Source: Devosia naphthalenivorans
GTDB taxonomy: Bacteria > Pseudomonadota > Alphaproteobacteria > Rhizobiales > Devosiaceae
NCBI RefSeq assembly: GCF_003056355.1
Contig: NZ_PYVW01000019.1
Coordinates: forward strand, 29,339-93,338
Reading direction: 5' to 3'
DNA length: 64,000 nucleotides
The notes beneath the pieces are model-generated. The model worked only from the letters and a program-made list of their open reading frames with translations. It had not been told where the DNA came from and made no database searches. Shown here piece after piece: positions 17,427 to 25,749 of this stretch (its first letter is position 1; every line of letters begins with the position of its first letter). Both the position numbers and the translations under genes were made by a program.

Positions 17427-18742
17427 TTCCAGCGTGGTCTCCGGAGGATCGTGAGCACCGTCGGCATGAGCTGGCGGCTGTAAGCCCACGTCCAATTGGC
17501 GATGAGCAGCGGGCGCAGTTTGAGCGGGATCGCGATCGGCTTCTCTACTCATCTGCATTCCATCGACTAGCTGGAATAACTCAGATTGTGCGTGCTGGCG
17601 AAGCTGGGGTTTTCCATACTCGTCAGCAGCACACCATCAAGGTGGCACAAGTTGGCCGCCGTCTCGCCCAGAAGCTGCTCAAGGAGCAACCAGAGTCAGC
17701 TAAGCACCGAGGCCTAGACCCGGAAGTTGTCGAGGCAGCCTGTTTGCTGCACGATTTGGGCCATCCACCGTTCGGGCATGTGGGCGAGTCTGTTCTGGAT
17801 GCTCTTGTGAAGCCATCCGATGCTGATGGCTTCGAAGGTAATGCTCAGTCCTTCCGAATTGTGACCAAACTGGCCATCAGGTTTCCTGAACATGACGGCA
17901 TTGACCTTACTAGGGCAACCTTGGCCGCAAGCCTTAAGTATCCCTGGTTTAGGGCAGGTGAGGGGAAGGCTTCCAAAAAGTGGTCCGCCTATCGAGCTGA
18001 AACAAAAGATTTTGAGTTTGCTCGCGAGTTTCACCAGCACACTGAAAAGACGCTCGAAGCAGAGCTTATGGACTGGGCCGACGACGTGGCCTACTCGGTC
18101 CACGATCTGGAAGATTTCCACCGCTGCAACGCCTTACCTTGGCAGCGCGTCTTTCAGGAAGACCAGAAGATCATTGATCATGCCAGTGGTGGGGTAGGGC
18201 AGTATGATCCTAAGCGGCAACGCTTAACCGCGGCATATCTTCGTCTTAAAGAGTTCCTTGGGGGCACCTACTCCGTACTCTTAGAGACCCAGTACGAAGG
18301 CACACGTGAGCAACGCGAACAGCTGCGCCGCATGACCTCTCAACTCATCGGCAAGTACATGGGCGCTATCCGCATCAATGATGACCTCACATCCAATCGT
18401 GCGGTAGAGTTTGACCAAGACAAGGTCGATGAAGTTCTGATCCTCAAGCAGATCACTCGAGACTATATCATTGGCAGCCCGACCCTTGCCGCTCAACAGC
18501 ACGGGCAGAAAAAGATAGTCACCGATCTGTTCGGTGCGCTAAAAGACGAGCTGGACGCAGGCAAGGAATATCCAGCGTTTCTGCCTCACCGACTCCGCTA
18601 TTTGCGAAAGATAGCAGAGAATAGCCCAGCTAGGTTCGTGGCCGACTGTATCGCTAGCCTGTCTGAGTCCGAAGCGGTTGCGCTACATTCCCGGTTGATG
18701 GGTGTAGGCACTGGATCCGTGTTAGACCCGATAGTGCGATAG
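17423..18742 (+). CDS. dGTPase-like HD-domain phosphohydrolase (start unresolved)
   Basis: This is a deoxynucleotide triphosphate triphosphohydrolase of the dGTPase family, which cleaves dNTP to the nucleoside and triphosphate. The conserved N-terminal block (QFERDRDRLLYSSAFHRLAG) precedes the HD metal site: HTRQQHT, LLHDLGHPPFGHVGE and DWADDVAYSVHDLED. The C-terminal part is typical in length. The frame is open from 17408, but no ATG, GTG or TTG occurs before the GTG at 17588, which lies after the conserved block. Initiation may use CTG at 17423, or depend on the small ORF. The gene sits in an insert within a broken hydrolase gene, a setting like that of phage-defence dGTPases. Confidence 0.85.
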   Translation: MIPAWSPEDREHRRHELAAVSPRPIGDEQRAQFERDRDRLLYSSAFHRLAGITQIVRAGEAGVFHTRQQHTIKVAQVGRRLAQKLLKEQPESAKHRGLDPEVVEAACLLHDLGHPPFGHVGESVLDALVKPSDADGFEGNAQSFRIVTKLAIRFPEHDGIDLTRATLAASLKYPWFRAGEGKASKKWSAYRAETKDFEFAREFHQHTEKTLEAELMDWADDVAYSVHDLEDFHRCNALPWQRVFQEDQKIIDHASGGVGQYDPKRQRLTAAYLRLKEFLGGTYSVLLETQYEGTREQREQLRRMTSQLIGKYMGAIRINDDLTSNRAVEFDQDKVDEVLILKQITRDYIIGSPTLAAQQHGQKKIVTDLFGALKDELDAGKEYPAFLPHRLRYLRKIAENSPARFVADCIASLSESEAVALHSRLMGVGTGSVLDPIVR

Positions 18743-18768
18743 GGTGAATAGACATAGGACCGGCGTGA

Positions 18769-19344
18769 TCAGTCGCGCTTGAAAATTCTCGCCAGCAGCC
18801 CCTTCTTCTGAGCCGCTTCCCTCACCCGCTCTTTGTGGACAAGTTCTTGTATGAAGTCGATGTTCAGTTGTATTCCGATCGCGCAGGCCTCCTTCTGACA
18901 GTCAGGTGGAGGAAGCTTTGACAGGAAAGCGCTTGTTGCGATCTCTCCATCAAGGCGGCGACAACCATCGCACTCCAGCGTAAACATGCCGTCTATTTTG
19001 AAACGGTCTCGGCCTGACGTTAATCCCGACCGAACACTCCGCTCTCGGAAGTAGGAGAACTGCGCGTCCAGTAAGGTCGCCTCTAGCCCCTTGAGCGGGG
19101 CTGTTCGGCCTTTCTCCGTAAGAGCATCGATCGCCTCAACGGTCATATCGGCGTTAGCCCTAATTCCCAGATCTCGTTTTGACTGCGCAGACAGTTGGAT
19201 GCCGATTTGGCGAAATAGCCTGCCAATCTTATGGGGATGATGGCCTTCATTCTCTTCCATCAAGATCGCCAAGGCGGGCGCATATTCGGGCTTGATGTAC
19301 CCGAGGCGGGATATCGCCTTCTCGATGTGCGGCAGGTAGCGCAT
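18769..19344 (-). CDS. Hypothetical protein with a Cys-rich C-terminal half
   Basis: This is an unknown protein of about 191 residues convergent with the dGTPase-like gene. The ATG at 19344 has GGAAG 8 bases upstream; a TTG at 19356 and further in-frame codons upstream leave the N-terminus open. The N-terminal half is helical and charged. The C-terminal half contains CDGCRR and later DCQKEAC, a spacing that could bind a metal ion. The end is basic. There is no signal peptide or membrane segment. I do not recognise the family. Confidence 0.55.
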   Translation of the reverse strand: MRYLPHIEKAISRLGYIKPEYAPALAILMEENEGHHPHKIGRLFRQIGIQLSAQSKRDLGIRANADMTVEAIDALTEKGRTAPLKGLEATLLDAQFSYFRERSVRSGLTSGRDRFKIDGMFTLECDGCRRLDGEIATSAFLSKLPPPDCQKEACAIGIQLNIDFIQELVHKERVREAAQKKGLLARIFKRD

Positions 19345-19577
19345 GCCCGCTTCCAATATCTTGCTCGCGATACACTCGCCGACAGCGACATGCCCGGCAA
19401 GTCCCCGCTTTCATGAATCGGCATCAGCGATGCCAGAAGTAGGCAGGATCGGCCCGGACACCGCATTCCAATTCCAGGAGGCAAATGAAGCGGCAACAAG
19501 TCCGTGCAATCCAACCGACCGGTCGAGCCGCACCCATGATCAATCACCAGTTCGTTGCGACGGAATCGAACACCCGG

Positions 19578-20339
19578 TCAATCACCCCAACGGATGATTC
19601 CGCCCACGTCCCGATACAGGTGCACGTTCGTACCCAGGTCGTAGTAGCTGAGATATCGGCCGTACTTGCTTGTCTCTTCATGCCGAACTTTGAAAGCGTC
19701 TTGGTAAATGAGCGTTATGTGGATTTCGAGTTCGAACGTCCCCCGGTCATCGGATACCTCGGCTGCAAGATAGGGGTCGAACTCAGCGAAGGCTTCTTTC
19801 ACAACTCCCGCAGCTATGTCGGACCGGGACTTAGTGCTTGAAGCTTCTCGCGCCGTGTCACCATCAATAGCTTTGGTGAGCAACGTCACCCTGAAGGCGA
19901 CGTTGTACGCTGGGGAAACCCCGGAATTTTTAACCTTATAGTCTATCCTCAGCGTTCCACCCTTGATGGATGCGCTTGCAAACTCCACCAATAGAAATGG
20001 CCTGACCGCGATCTCACTGGCTCGAGCCCCCTGAAGGGCCGCCAGCGCTCCGCTCCTGGTTTCCTGCAGGGTTCTCGCAAGCAGAACCAGGCCGAAGGCC
20101 CCCACCATTGTGGATACGATCGCCACAAAGGCCATGAACCAAGCAGCATCACTCATGCTGCGCTGTGTGGCCAAATCGAGGTATTCAATGGAGTATGGAC
20201 CAAGGATGGGCAGGTGCTCTGCGCGAGGGATACCCACAAGGGCCGTGGAAAGCAGTAGGCCGCCTATCATGCCCGCCCCGACAAGCATGAGCGACCAGGC
20301 GCCAGCATTCGCCAGCCTGCGTATACGCCACCACTTCAT
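19578..20339 (-). CDS. Hypothetical membrane protein with two N-terminal helices
   Basis: This is a 253-residue protein of unknown function. Two hydrophobic segments (about residues 13-36 and 66-88, AWFMAFVAIVSTMVGAFGLVLLA) are followed by a short basic-Ala linker. A soluble C-terminal domain of about 150 residues is rich in beta strands (VRPFLLVEFASASIKGGTLRIDYKVKNSGVSPAYNV). The VKNSGVSPAYNV pattern resembles Ig-like folds of small membrane proteins found in accessory regions. It lies in the 4 kb insert within the hydrolase gene. No partner is obvious. Confidence 0.55.
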   Translation of the reverse strand: MKWWRIRRLANAGAWSLMLVGAGMIGGLLLSTALVGIPRAEHLPILGPYSIEYLDLATQRSMSDAAWFMAFVAIVSTMVGAFGLVLLARTLQETRSGALAALQGARASEIAVRPFLLVEFASASIKGGTLRIDYKVKNSGVSPAYNVAFRVTLLTKAIDGDTAREASSTKSRSDIAAGVVKEAFAEFDPYLAAEVSDDRGTFELEIHITLIYQDAFKVRHEETSKYGRYLSYYDLGTNVHLYRDVGGIIRWGD

Positions 20340-20617
20340 GTTTTACCCCTGATTCCTCAGCAGCCAGTTAGTCGTTCGGCGGCTGCTGTAGTCAACAGGA
20401 GGGCCACGTGATCATCCCCAGTGTCGCAGTTGACAGCGACCAAAATGCCGTTTCCCGTAGAGCACGTGTGATGTGCATAGTCCGAGGTGCGTAGTGTGTT
20501 TAGGTCGAGGGTGAACTGGTGGGCCCGCGGCGCCATGCCGGCAGAGCGGCAACGCACCAGGCTTGCGATGACAGGCAAGACGGTGAATGGCACAGCGGTG
20601 TGGACCGAAGCCGAGGA

Positions 20618-20784
20618 GGCCCAGGGCACAGCGGCACCTCGATCGCGGCCGAACTAGCGGACGGCACGACCCCCGACCAGATAGCCTGCATGGTCGGTCA
20701 TTGGGGCATTGCTCCCAAGAGCAGCGATCCGCGTTTCACTTACGTTGACGTGCGCGTGCCGCTCGCTGCGAAGTTCCGCACCTA
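20618..20784 (+). pseudogene. Possible tyrosine-recombinase C-terminal fragment
   Basis: One frame reads GTSIAAELADGTTPDQIACMVGHWG and then FTYVDVRVPLA before a stop. This has the shape of the last part of a phage-type integrase (helix, Gly-turn, IxxxxGH, then the Tyr). The Arg-containing box before it is not seen in frame. It lies just inside the right edge of the 4 kb insert. The match is short and could be chance. Confidence 0.3.
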
Positions 20785-20838
20785 GCTAGCGGCCGAAGCT
20801 AAGCGCCACGGTATGGAATTGCCGGATCTGATGCAGAA

Positions 20839-21272
20839 GGTGACGGAGATCCGCCGTCTCATGACCGCAGCTCATGGAGCCGGTGTGCGACTGATCCACT
20901 TTCCCGAAGGCGCCACCTGTGCACCCAACAAGAGGATCATGTCGGGCATCGGGCCGCAGGAAATTGGCCCTCCGACTGGAACACGTTTGTGTGGATGGCT
21001 TTGCGTCAGGGACTCCAGACCATCAGCAAACATGCGCAAACGCTGCGGCTCTGGACCGTTCTTGGCTCGGTTCATCAACTGACCCCACCACATCGCCCTC
21101 AGAACAGCCTCTAAGTCATCTCGATCGTGGAGAGTTGGTGACCCGCTATGACGAGCGGATGCTACAGTGCCAAGCTGGAACGGGCAGTGTGATCTGTGCA
21201 TGCGACAAGGACAGTTGGCATCTGGTCCGAAACGAAATCATTAGTGAGTGGATTAAGTGGTTAACGCTTTGA
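20839..21272 (+). pseudogene. Carbon-nitrogen hydrolase, internal fragment with frameshifts
   Basis: This continues the hydrolase that begins at 16680. IRRLMTAAHGAGVRLIHFPEG includes the catalytic Glu of the nitrilase triad, followed by KRIMSG. The frame then slips at about 20980 into DWNTFVWMALRQGLQTISKHA and GSVHQLTPPHRPQNSL. A second change leads to RGELVTRYDERML. Homology ends at about 21190. At least two frameshifts and loss of the C-terminal half, including the catalytic Cys region, make it non-functional. Confidence 0.75.
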
Positions 21273-21656
21273 GGATTGCGGCGCTAATGTCCGCCGTTCT
21301 TGAACCTGCTGACTCAGCTATGGGTCTGATCTGGCCCGAAAGCTGACCATTCGCAAACCGCCCCAAAGCCGTCATTGGGCTATTCAGCGAACCGGCAGCT
21401 TTCGGTAAGTCGCAATGGCAGCCTGAGCGGCAGGACTTGGGCGCATTGCTGCTTGGCGGTTTGCGACCCATTGCGCATCTCATTAGAAAAAGCACCGCGT
21501 CACGCTCTTATTGCCAGCACTAGGCTTCGGCTTCGGCACCGGAGACGGCCTCTTGGAATAGCCGAGCCAGTCTCTCTCGATCCTGGACCAGCGACGCCAC
21601 CTCATTGCCGTTGAACCTCATGCCGTGCTCAGACATGAAGTCCAACAAGAATGTGG
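21273..21656. other. Non-coding stretch between two pseudogenes
   Basis: No frame with recognisable content is seen. It holds short inverted motifs (ctttcggtaagtcgcaatggca and gcggtttgcgacccattgcg share the gcaaaccg/cggtttgc pair) without a clear function. Confidence 0.4.
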
Positions 21657-22419
21657 CTACATAAAACTCAAACAGTCCGTCCAAGCCTGCTCAGCATGAG
21701 CTAACCAAGCGTGGACATAGTCACTTGGCCCTCCGCTGTCGAGCAAGGCGGCAGCGGTGAGCGCAGCGGGGTAACGGGCATCGCCGTAGCAAAGGTCGTC
21801 CACATCCACGATGCCTGACAGATATCCTTCCGGGGAAACAATGACGTTCTTGGTTGTCGTGTCATGAAGGAAGAGTACGGGCTCCACTACATGCAGCCTC
21901 GCGGTAAATTTGGTCAGCAGAGAGCTAACCTGGTCGACGGCTGTTGCGGAAAACAACCCGTTCACGACGATCCTTCCTCGAGAGCGCTCTACATGAGCCC
22001 GAACTACATCCGTCCAGCTCGCATGGGGGGCCTCGGCGGCCCTTGACGCATAGCCAAAACCGGCGCCACTGCTCGAGTCGAGCAGTTGCTGTCTGTGCAT
22101 CCGCGACCGCTCTGGCGATATGGCGGAGCTGATCTGTCGACAGGACATATAGAACATGGCCAAGATCGGTACCTCGAAGGCGCGTCATCAACACATATGG
22201 AAAGCCTGCGTGTTCGCCATGGCCCAATACTGCGGGGAGCGGCACACCCAGGGGCTTCAATTGCGCCGACAACAACAATCCTTGCTGAAGAACGCCAGCT
22301 TGTTCGGCAAGGCCAATACGCACAGCGGCCTGGCCCGCTCCAGAAGTTACCTCATAGACGAAGAACGCGGTGCCTGTTGTGAACCGGCGCGCTGTGGCTG
22401 CCGCCAGCCGAAGGCACGT
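21657..22419 (-). pseudogene. Aminoglycoside phosphotransferase-like gene, frameshifted
   Basis: Two minus-strand frames together give a phosphotransferase of the APH/choline kinase fold. The first (22419 to about 22085) carries TTGTAFFVYEVTSGAGQAAVRIGLAEQAG and the PYVLMTRLRGTDLGHVL hinge. The second (about 22085 to 21657) carries LFLHDTTTKNVIVSP and GIVDVDDLCYGDARYP, the catalytic and metal-binding loops, with Asp in place at HDTTTKN. A frameshift at about 22085 breaks the gene, and an in-frame TGA at 22420-22422 cuts the N-terminus. The original substrate is unknown. Confidence 0.7.
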
Positions 22420-22933
22420 TCAGCGATTGCGCAGGTGACCTTTTCTGAAGGCAGCTCTCTAGACAACTTGCGCTCCGCGATATGCAGTGGACTTGCCACG
22501 AGGAGAGGATGAACAGGCCCGCGACAAGCCCGGGCGATGCGGCACAAGCACCGGTCACACTAGAACACAACTGCGGTGGGGATATGATGACTAAGGTAGG
22601 CAGCGAAACCGATTTGGGTCATCTCCAGCGCAGAACCCCGGCGAAGCGCCCGACGCACTCATCGTACCGGGTGTGAGCCGTGCCGCTAGCCAACTACCGA
22701 AGGCAAAAGCATTGATTTCCGCTGCTACGCCGATGGTCCAAACAGACCAATGTCAAAGGTGGTGTGGCCTGCGTCCCACGAGAGGAACGTGCTGTAGGCG
22801 TAGACGCCTCTTACGCGTAGATGCCGTTCATTTCGGATGCTTGCGCCTCTGCGCCACGCTCGAAAAGTTTGAACATGTTGCGAATTGCCACTTAGGCTTA
22901 GTTAGAGCGGCGCCCAATTCGGCCGGCCGCATT
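22420..22933. other. Non-coding stretch between the broken phosphotransferase and otnI
   Basis: About 510 bases contain no recognisable gene on either strand. It is the left flank of the tetronate locus. Confidence 0.45.
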
Positions 22934-23713
22934 TTAACGCCCAAGTCCCTTCGAATGGAACCAACGCAATCCCTCCATCGTGTCGGCCTTGGGACGATAT
23001 TCGCAGCCGATGTGGCCCGCATAACCGAGCTCATCGATCATCCTAAACAAATAAGAATCGTCCAGCTCTCCGGTACAAGGTTCGTGCCGCAGCGGCACTG
23101 ACGCGGTCTGGATATGGCCGGTGATTGGCAGGTACTTGCGCAACGTTGTGGTCACGTCGCCATGTAAGATCTGACAGTGATAAATGTCGAACTGAAGCTT
23201 CACATTCGGCCGTCCTACTTCGGAAATGATCTCCGCTGCCATGTCGAAACTGTTGAGGTAATAGCCTGGCATGTCGCGCGTGTTGAGCGGCTCTAGCAGC
23301 ACGTCGATGCCATGCGCCGCCGCTATCTCAGCCGCTTCGCCCAGTGCCGCAAAATAGCGCGTGCGGGCAAAAACATCGTCTGACGGTGCGATGCCGGCCA
23401 TCATGTGCAGGCGCGGCACGCCGAGTGCCGTGGCATAGCTGAGTGCCTCGGTTAGGTTCGCGCTGAACTCCGCTTGGCGCTCGGGGAACACCGCGATGCC
23501 GCGCTCGCCCGCGGCCCAGTCTCCCGGGGGCATGTTGAACAGCGCAGCCCTTTGCCCCGCCTGTCGCAGCCGATCTTGCACCACTTCGATCGGGTACTCA
23601 TAGGGAAACAGGAACTCCACCGCGTCGAACCCGGCTCTGGCCGCGGCGGCAAAGCGATCGAGAAAAGGCACTTCGTTGAACATCATGGTCAAATTGGCGG
23701 CAAAGCGCGGCAT
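22934..23713 (-). CDS. otnI: 2-oxo-tetronate isomerase (hydroxypyruvate-isomerase family)
   Basis: OtnI interconverts 2-oxo- and 3-oxo-tetronate in L-threonate and D-erythronate breakdown. The 259-residue protein is a xylose-isomerase-type TIM barrel of the Hyi family. It starts MPRFAANLTMMFNEVPFLDRF and carries the metal ligands in LLEPLNTRDMPGYYL, LQFDIYHCQI and IGCEYRP. GGAGCC precedes the ATG by 7 bases. It begins 13 bases after the ltnD stop, so the two form a minus-strand operon divergent from lacI-otnK-otnC. The surrounding set of tetronate genes favours OtnI over plain hydroxypyruvate isomerase. Confidence 0.9.
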   Translation of the reverse strand: MPRFAANLTMMFNEVPFLDRFAAAARAGFDAVEFLFPYEYPIEVVQDRLRQAGQRAALFNMPPGDWAAGERGIAVFPERQAEFSANLTEALSYATALGVPRLHMMAGIAPSDDVFARTRYFAALGEAAEIAAAHGIDVLLEPLNTRDMPGYYLNSFDMAAEIISEVGRPNVKLQFDIYHCQILHGDVTTTLRKYLPITGHIQTASVPLRHEPCTGELDDSYLFRMIDELGYAGHIGCEYRPKADTMEGLRWFHSKGLGR

Positions 23714-23726
23714 GGCAAGGCTCCGA

Positions 23727-24632
23727 TCAGGTCGTTTTGCGCTGCGGCAAGGTGAGTCCTGTCACCTGGGCAATCATCCGGGCCACCGAGGCGTCGTCAT
23801 CGCGCCCCATGCCGGCTGCGGCCGTGGCGAGGAAAAGCTGCAAGGCCGTCGACGCTACCGGCAGTGGGAAATTTTCCTTCTGTCCCATTGCCGCAATGAT
23901 CCCCAAGTCCTTGGTGAAGATGTCAATTGCACTGCGGGGCGAATAGTCGTTGTCGAGAATATGCGGCACCCGGTTCTCGAACATCCAGCTATTGCCTGCC
24001 GAGGCGGTAATCACCTTATAAACTGAGTCCAAGTCCAACCCGAGCTTGCTGGCAAAGGTCATCGCCTCGCAAGCGGCTGCGATGTGCACGCCCGCCAGCA
24101 GTTGGTTGACGATCTTGTAGGCGGCCCCTAACCCAGCGGCATCGCCAAGCTCATACACCGTTTCAGCAATGGCCAACAGCACCGGACGGGCAGCCGCAAA
24201 GGCCGCCTGCGAGCCAGAAGCCATTACCGTAATTGTTCCGGCTGCCGCCTTGATGGAGCCGCCGCTGATCGGGGCGTCTAGATAAAGCAGGCCCTGCGAT
24301 TCTGCCAGGTTAGCGAGGCGCCGGGCATCGTCCGGCGACATGGTGGCGCAGGACAGGATCACCCCGCCCTTGGCCATAACGGCCGCCGCACCGTTCTCGC
24401 CGAACAGCACCGCTTCGGTCTGCGCAGCATTAACCACCATTACCACTACGCCGCTAGCGCCAGCGGCGGCTTCGATCGCACTTTCGGAGGCGCTTCCACC
24501 GGCCTCGATAAACCGGGCCCGCAGATCGGGGCTAAGGTCGCAACCAGCGACAGCGAAGCGCGCGCGATGCAGGGATAAAGCCGCTCCCATACCCATTGAG
24601 CCTAAGCCAATCACGGCAATTTTTTGCGACAT
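23727..24632 (-). CDS. ltnD: L-threonate dehydrogenase
   Basis: LtnD oxidises L-threonate at C2 to 2-oxo-threonate with NAD. It belongs to the beta-hydroxyacid dehydrogenase family. The N-terminal Rossmann motif is VIGLGSMGMGAALSL, followed by CDLSP. The substrate motif is LYLDAPISGGSIKAAAGTITVM and the catalytic Lys is in GLGAAYKIVNQLL. The 301-residue length fits. The ATG at 24632 (MSQKIAV) is the family start; the frame extends upstream into the promoter region. Among the beta-hydroxyacid dehydrogenases, the otnI/otnK/otnC context points to L-threonate as substrate. Confidence 0.9.
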   Translation of the reverse strand: MSQKIAVIGLGSMGMGAALSLHRARFAVAGCDLSPDLRARFIEAGGSASESAIEAAAGASGVVVMVVNAAQTEAVLFGENGAAAVMAKGGVILSCATMSPDDARRLANLAESQGLLYLDAPISGGSIKAAAGTITVMASGSQAAFAAARPVLLAIAETVYELGDAAGLGAAYKIVNQLLAGVHIAAACEAMTFASKLGLDLDSVYKVITASAGNSWMFENRVPHILDNDYSPRSAIDIFTKDLGIIAAMGQKENFPLPVASTALQLFLATAAAGMGRDDDASVARMIAQVTGLTLPQRKTT

Positions 24633-24644
24633 AGAAGCCTCTGG

Positions 24645-24713
24645 TGACAGCGATATCATAAGCTTGATACGCCGCGCGAAGCTCGTTATCAAGTTTCAGT
24701 GTTTGCGCTGTCA
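24645..24713. promoter_or_regulatory. Divergent ltnD/lacI control region with nested inverted repeats
   Basis: Between the two divergent starts lie two inverted repeats, one inside the other. TGACAGCG (24645-24652) pairs with CGCTGTCA (24706-24713), and CTTGATA (24663-24669) pairs with TATCAAG (24687-24693). Repeats placed symmetrically in a divergent promoter suit a regulator, most simply the LacI-type protein encoded next to it. Promoter boxes are not clear enough to name. Confidence 0.5.
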
Positions 24714-24726
24714 TGGGGATTGGGTC

Positions 24727-25728
24727 TTGAGCAGCAATGCCGTTACGCTGCGCGACGTCGCCCGCCTCGCCGAGGTCAGCGAGATAACTGTGTCCCGTGT
24801 GCTGCGTGGGTCCGGTCCGATCCGTGCAGCTACGCGTGACAGAGTGCTCGAAGCCGTGCGCCGCACTGGATACGTGCAGAACCGTCTCGCGGGAACCCTC
24901 GCTTCCTCGAGCTCCAACCTGGTAGGGGTCGTGCTGCCTTCCCTTTCCAACAATGTGTTTCCCGAGGTTATGGCCGGCATCAATGCCGCTCTGGTCCGCT
25001 CCGGTTACCAGCCGGTCGTCGGTGTTACCGATTACGACGCCAAAGCCGAGGAACACCTGGTTCGTTCCATCCTGGCTTGGAAGCCCGCGGCGATGATCCT
25101 GACCGGATTGCAGCATAGCCGTGAAACCGTGCGCCTGGTGGAACGCGCCGGCATCCGCGTCATTGAAATCATGGATGTTGGCGGTCGCCCGATCGATGTT
25201 GCCATCGGCCTCTCTCACTATGCCGCAGGTATGGCCACCGCCAAGCACCTGCTGGCGCGCGGCTATCGCCGCTTCGGTTTTGTCGGGCACGACATCAAGC
25301 GCGATCACCGCGCCGGCCAACGCCTCCAAGGCCTGATTGAATGGCTTGTAGAGACTGGCATGGCGCCTCCTCGGATCCAGCTCAGCAACGGCGCTAGCTC
25401 CATTCTGGCAGGTCGCGCCGGCTTGCAGTCCCTGCTCGCCAACTACCCTGAGTGTGAGGTGGTCGTTTTCGCCAATGACGATCTGGCAGTGGGAGGAGTC
25501 TATCACTGCCTTGCTGCTGGCATTACGCTGCGTGATCAGTTAGGCATTTTTGGCTTCAACGGCCTCGATATTGCGCAGGCCCTGCCGCAGCCGCTCTCCA
25601 CCATCCGCTCTAACCGTGCCCTGATCGGACAGATTGCTGTAGAGACCTTTTTGCAATCCTCGACCCCGGAGCCAGAAGGCCGGGTGATCGACACTGGCTT
25701 CGATATTATCGCAGGCGAGACCGCCTGA
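24727..25728 (+). CDS. LacI family transcriptional regulator of the tetronate genes
   Basis: This is a LacI/GalR-type repressor of about 333 residues. The helix-turn-helix is VTLRDVARLAEVSEITVSRVLRG at the N-terminus, followed by the hinge helix (YVQNRLAGTLAS). The sugar-binding domain continues to the C-terminus (VGVVLPSLSNNVFPEVM, GFVGHDIKRDHRAGQR, FANDDLAVGG, GFNGLDIAQALPQPLSTI). The start is a TTG at 24727 after GGGGA; the frame runs far upstream through ltnD on the other strand, so a longer protein is unlikely. It is divergent from ltnD and 21 bases before otnK, so it probably controls both arms. Confidence 0.88.
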   Translation: MSSNAVTLRDVARLAEVSEITVSRVLRGSGPIRAATRDRVLEAVRRTGYVQNRLAGTLASSSSNLVGVVLPSLSNNVFPEVMAGINAALVRSGYQPVVGVTDYDAKAEEHLVRSILAWKPAAMILTGLQHSRETVRLVERAGIRVIEIMDVGGRPIDVAIGLSHYAAGMATAKHLLARGYRRFGFVGHDIKRDHRAGQRLQGLIEWLVETGMAPPRIQLSNGASSILAGRAGLQSLLANYPECEVVVFANDDLAVGGVYHCLAAGITLRDQLGIFGFNGLDIAQALPQPLSTIRSNRALIGQIAVETFLQSSTPEPEGRVIDTGFDIIAGETA

Positions 25729-25749
25729 CCTGAAACCCGGAGGATTGCC

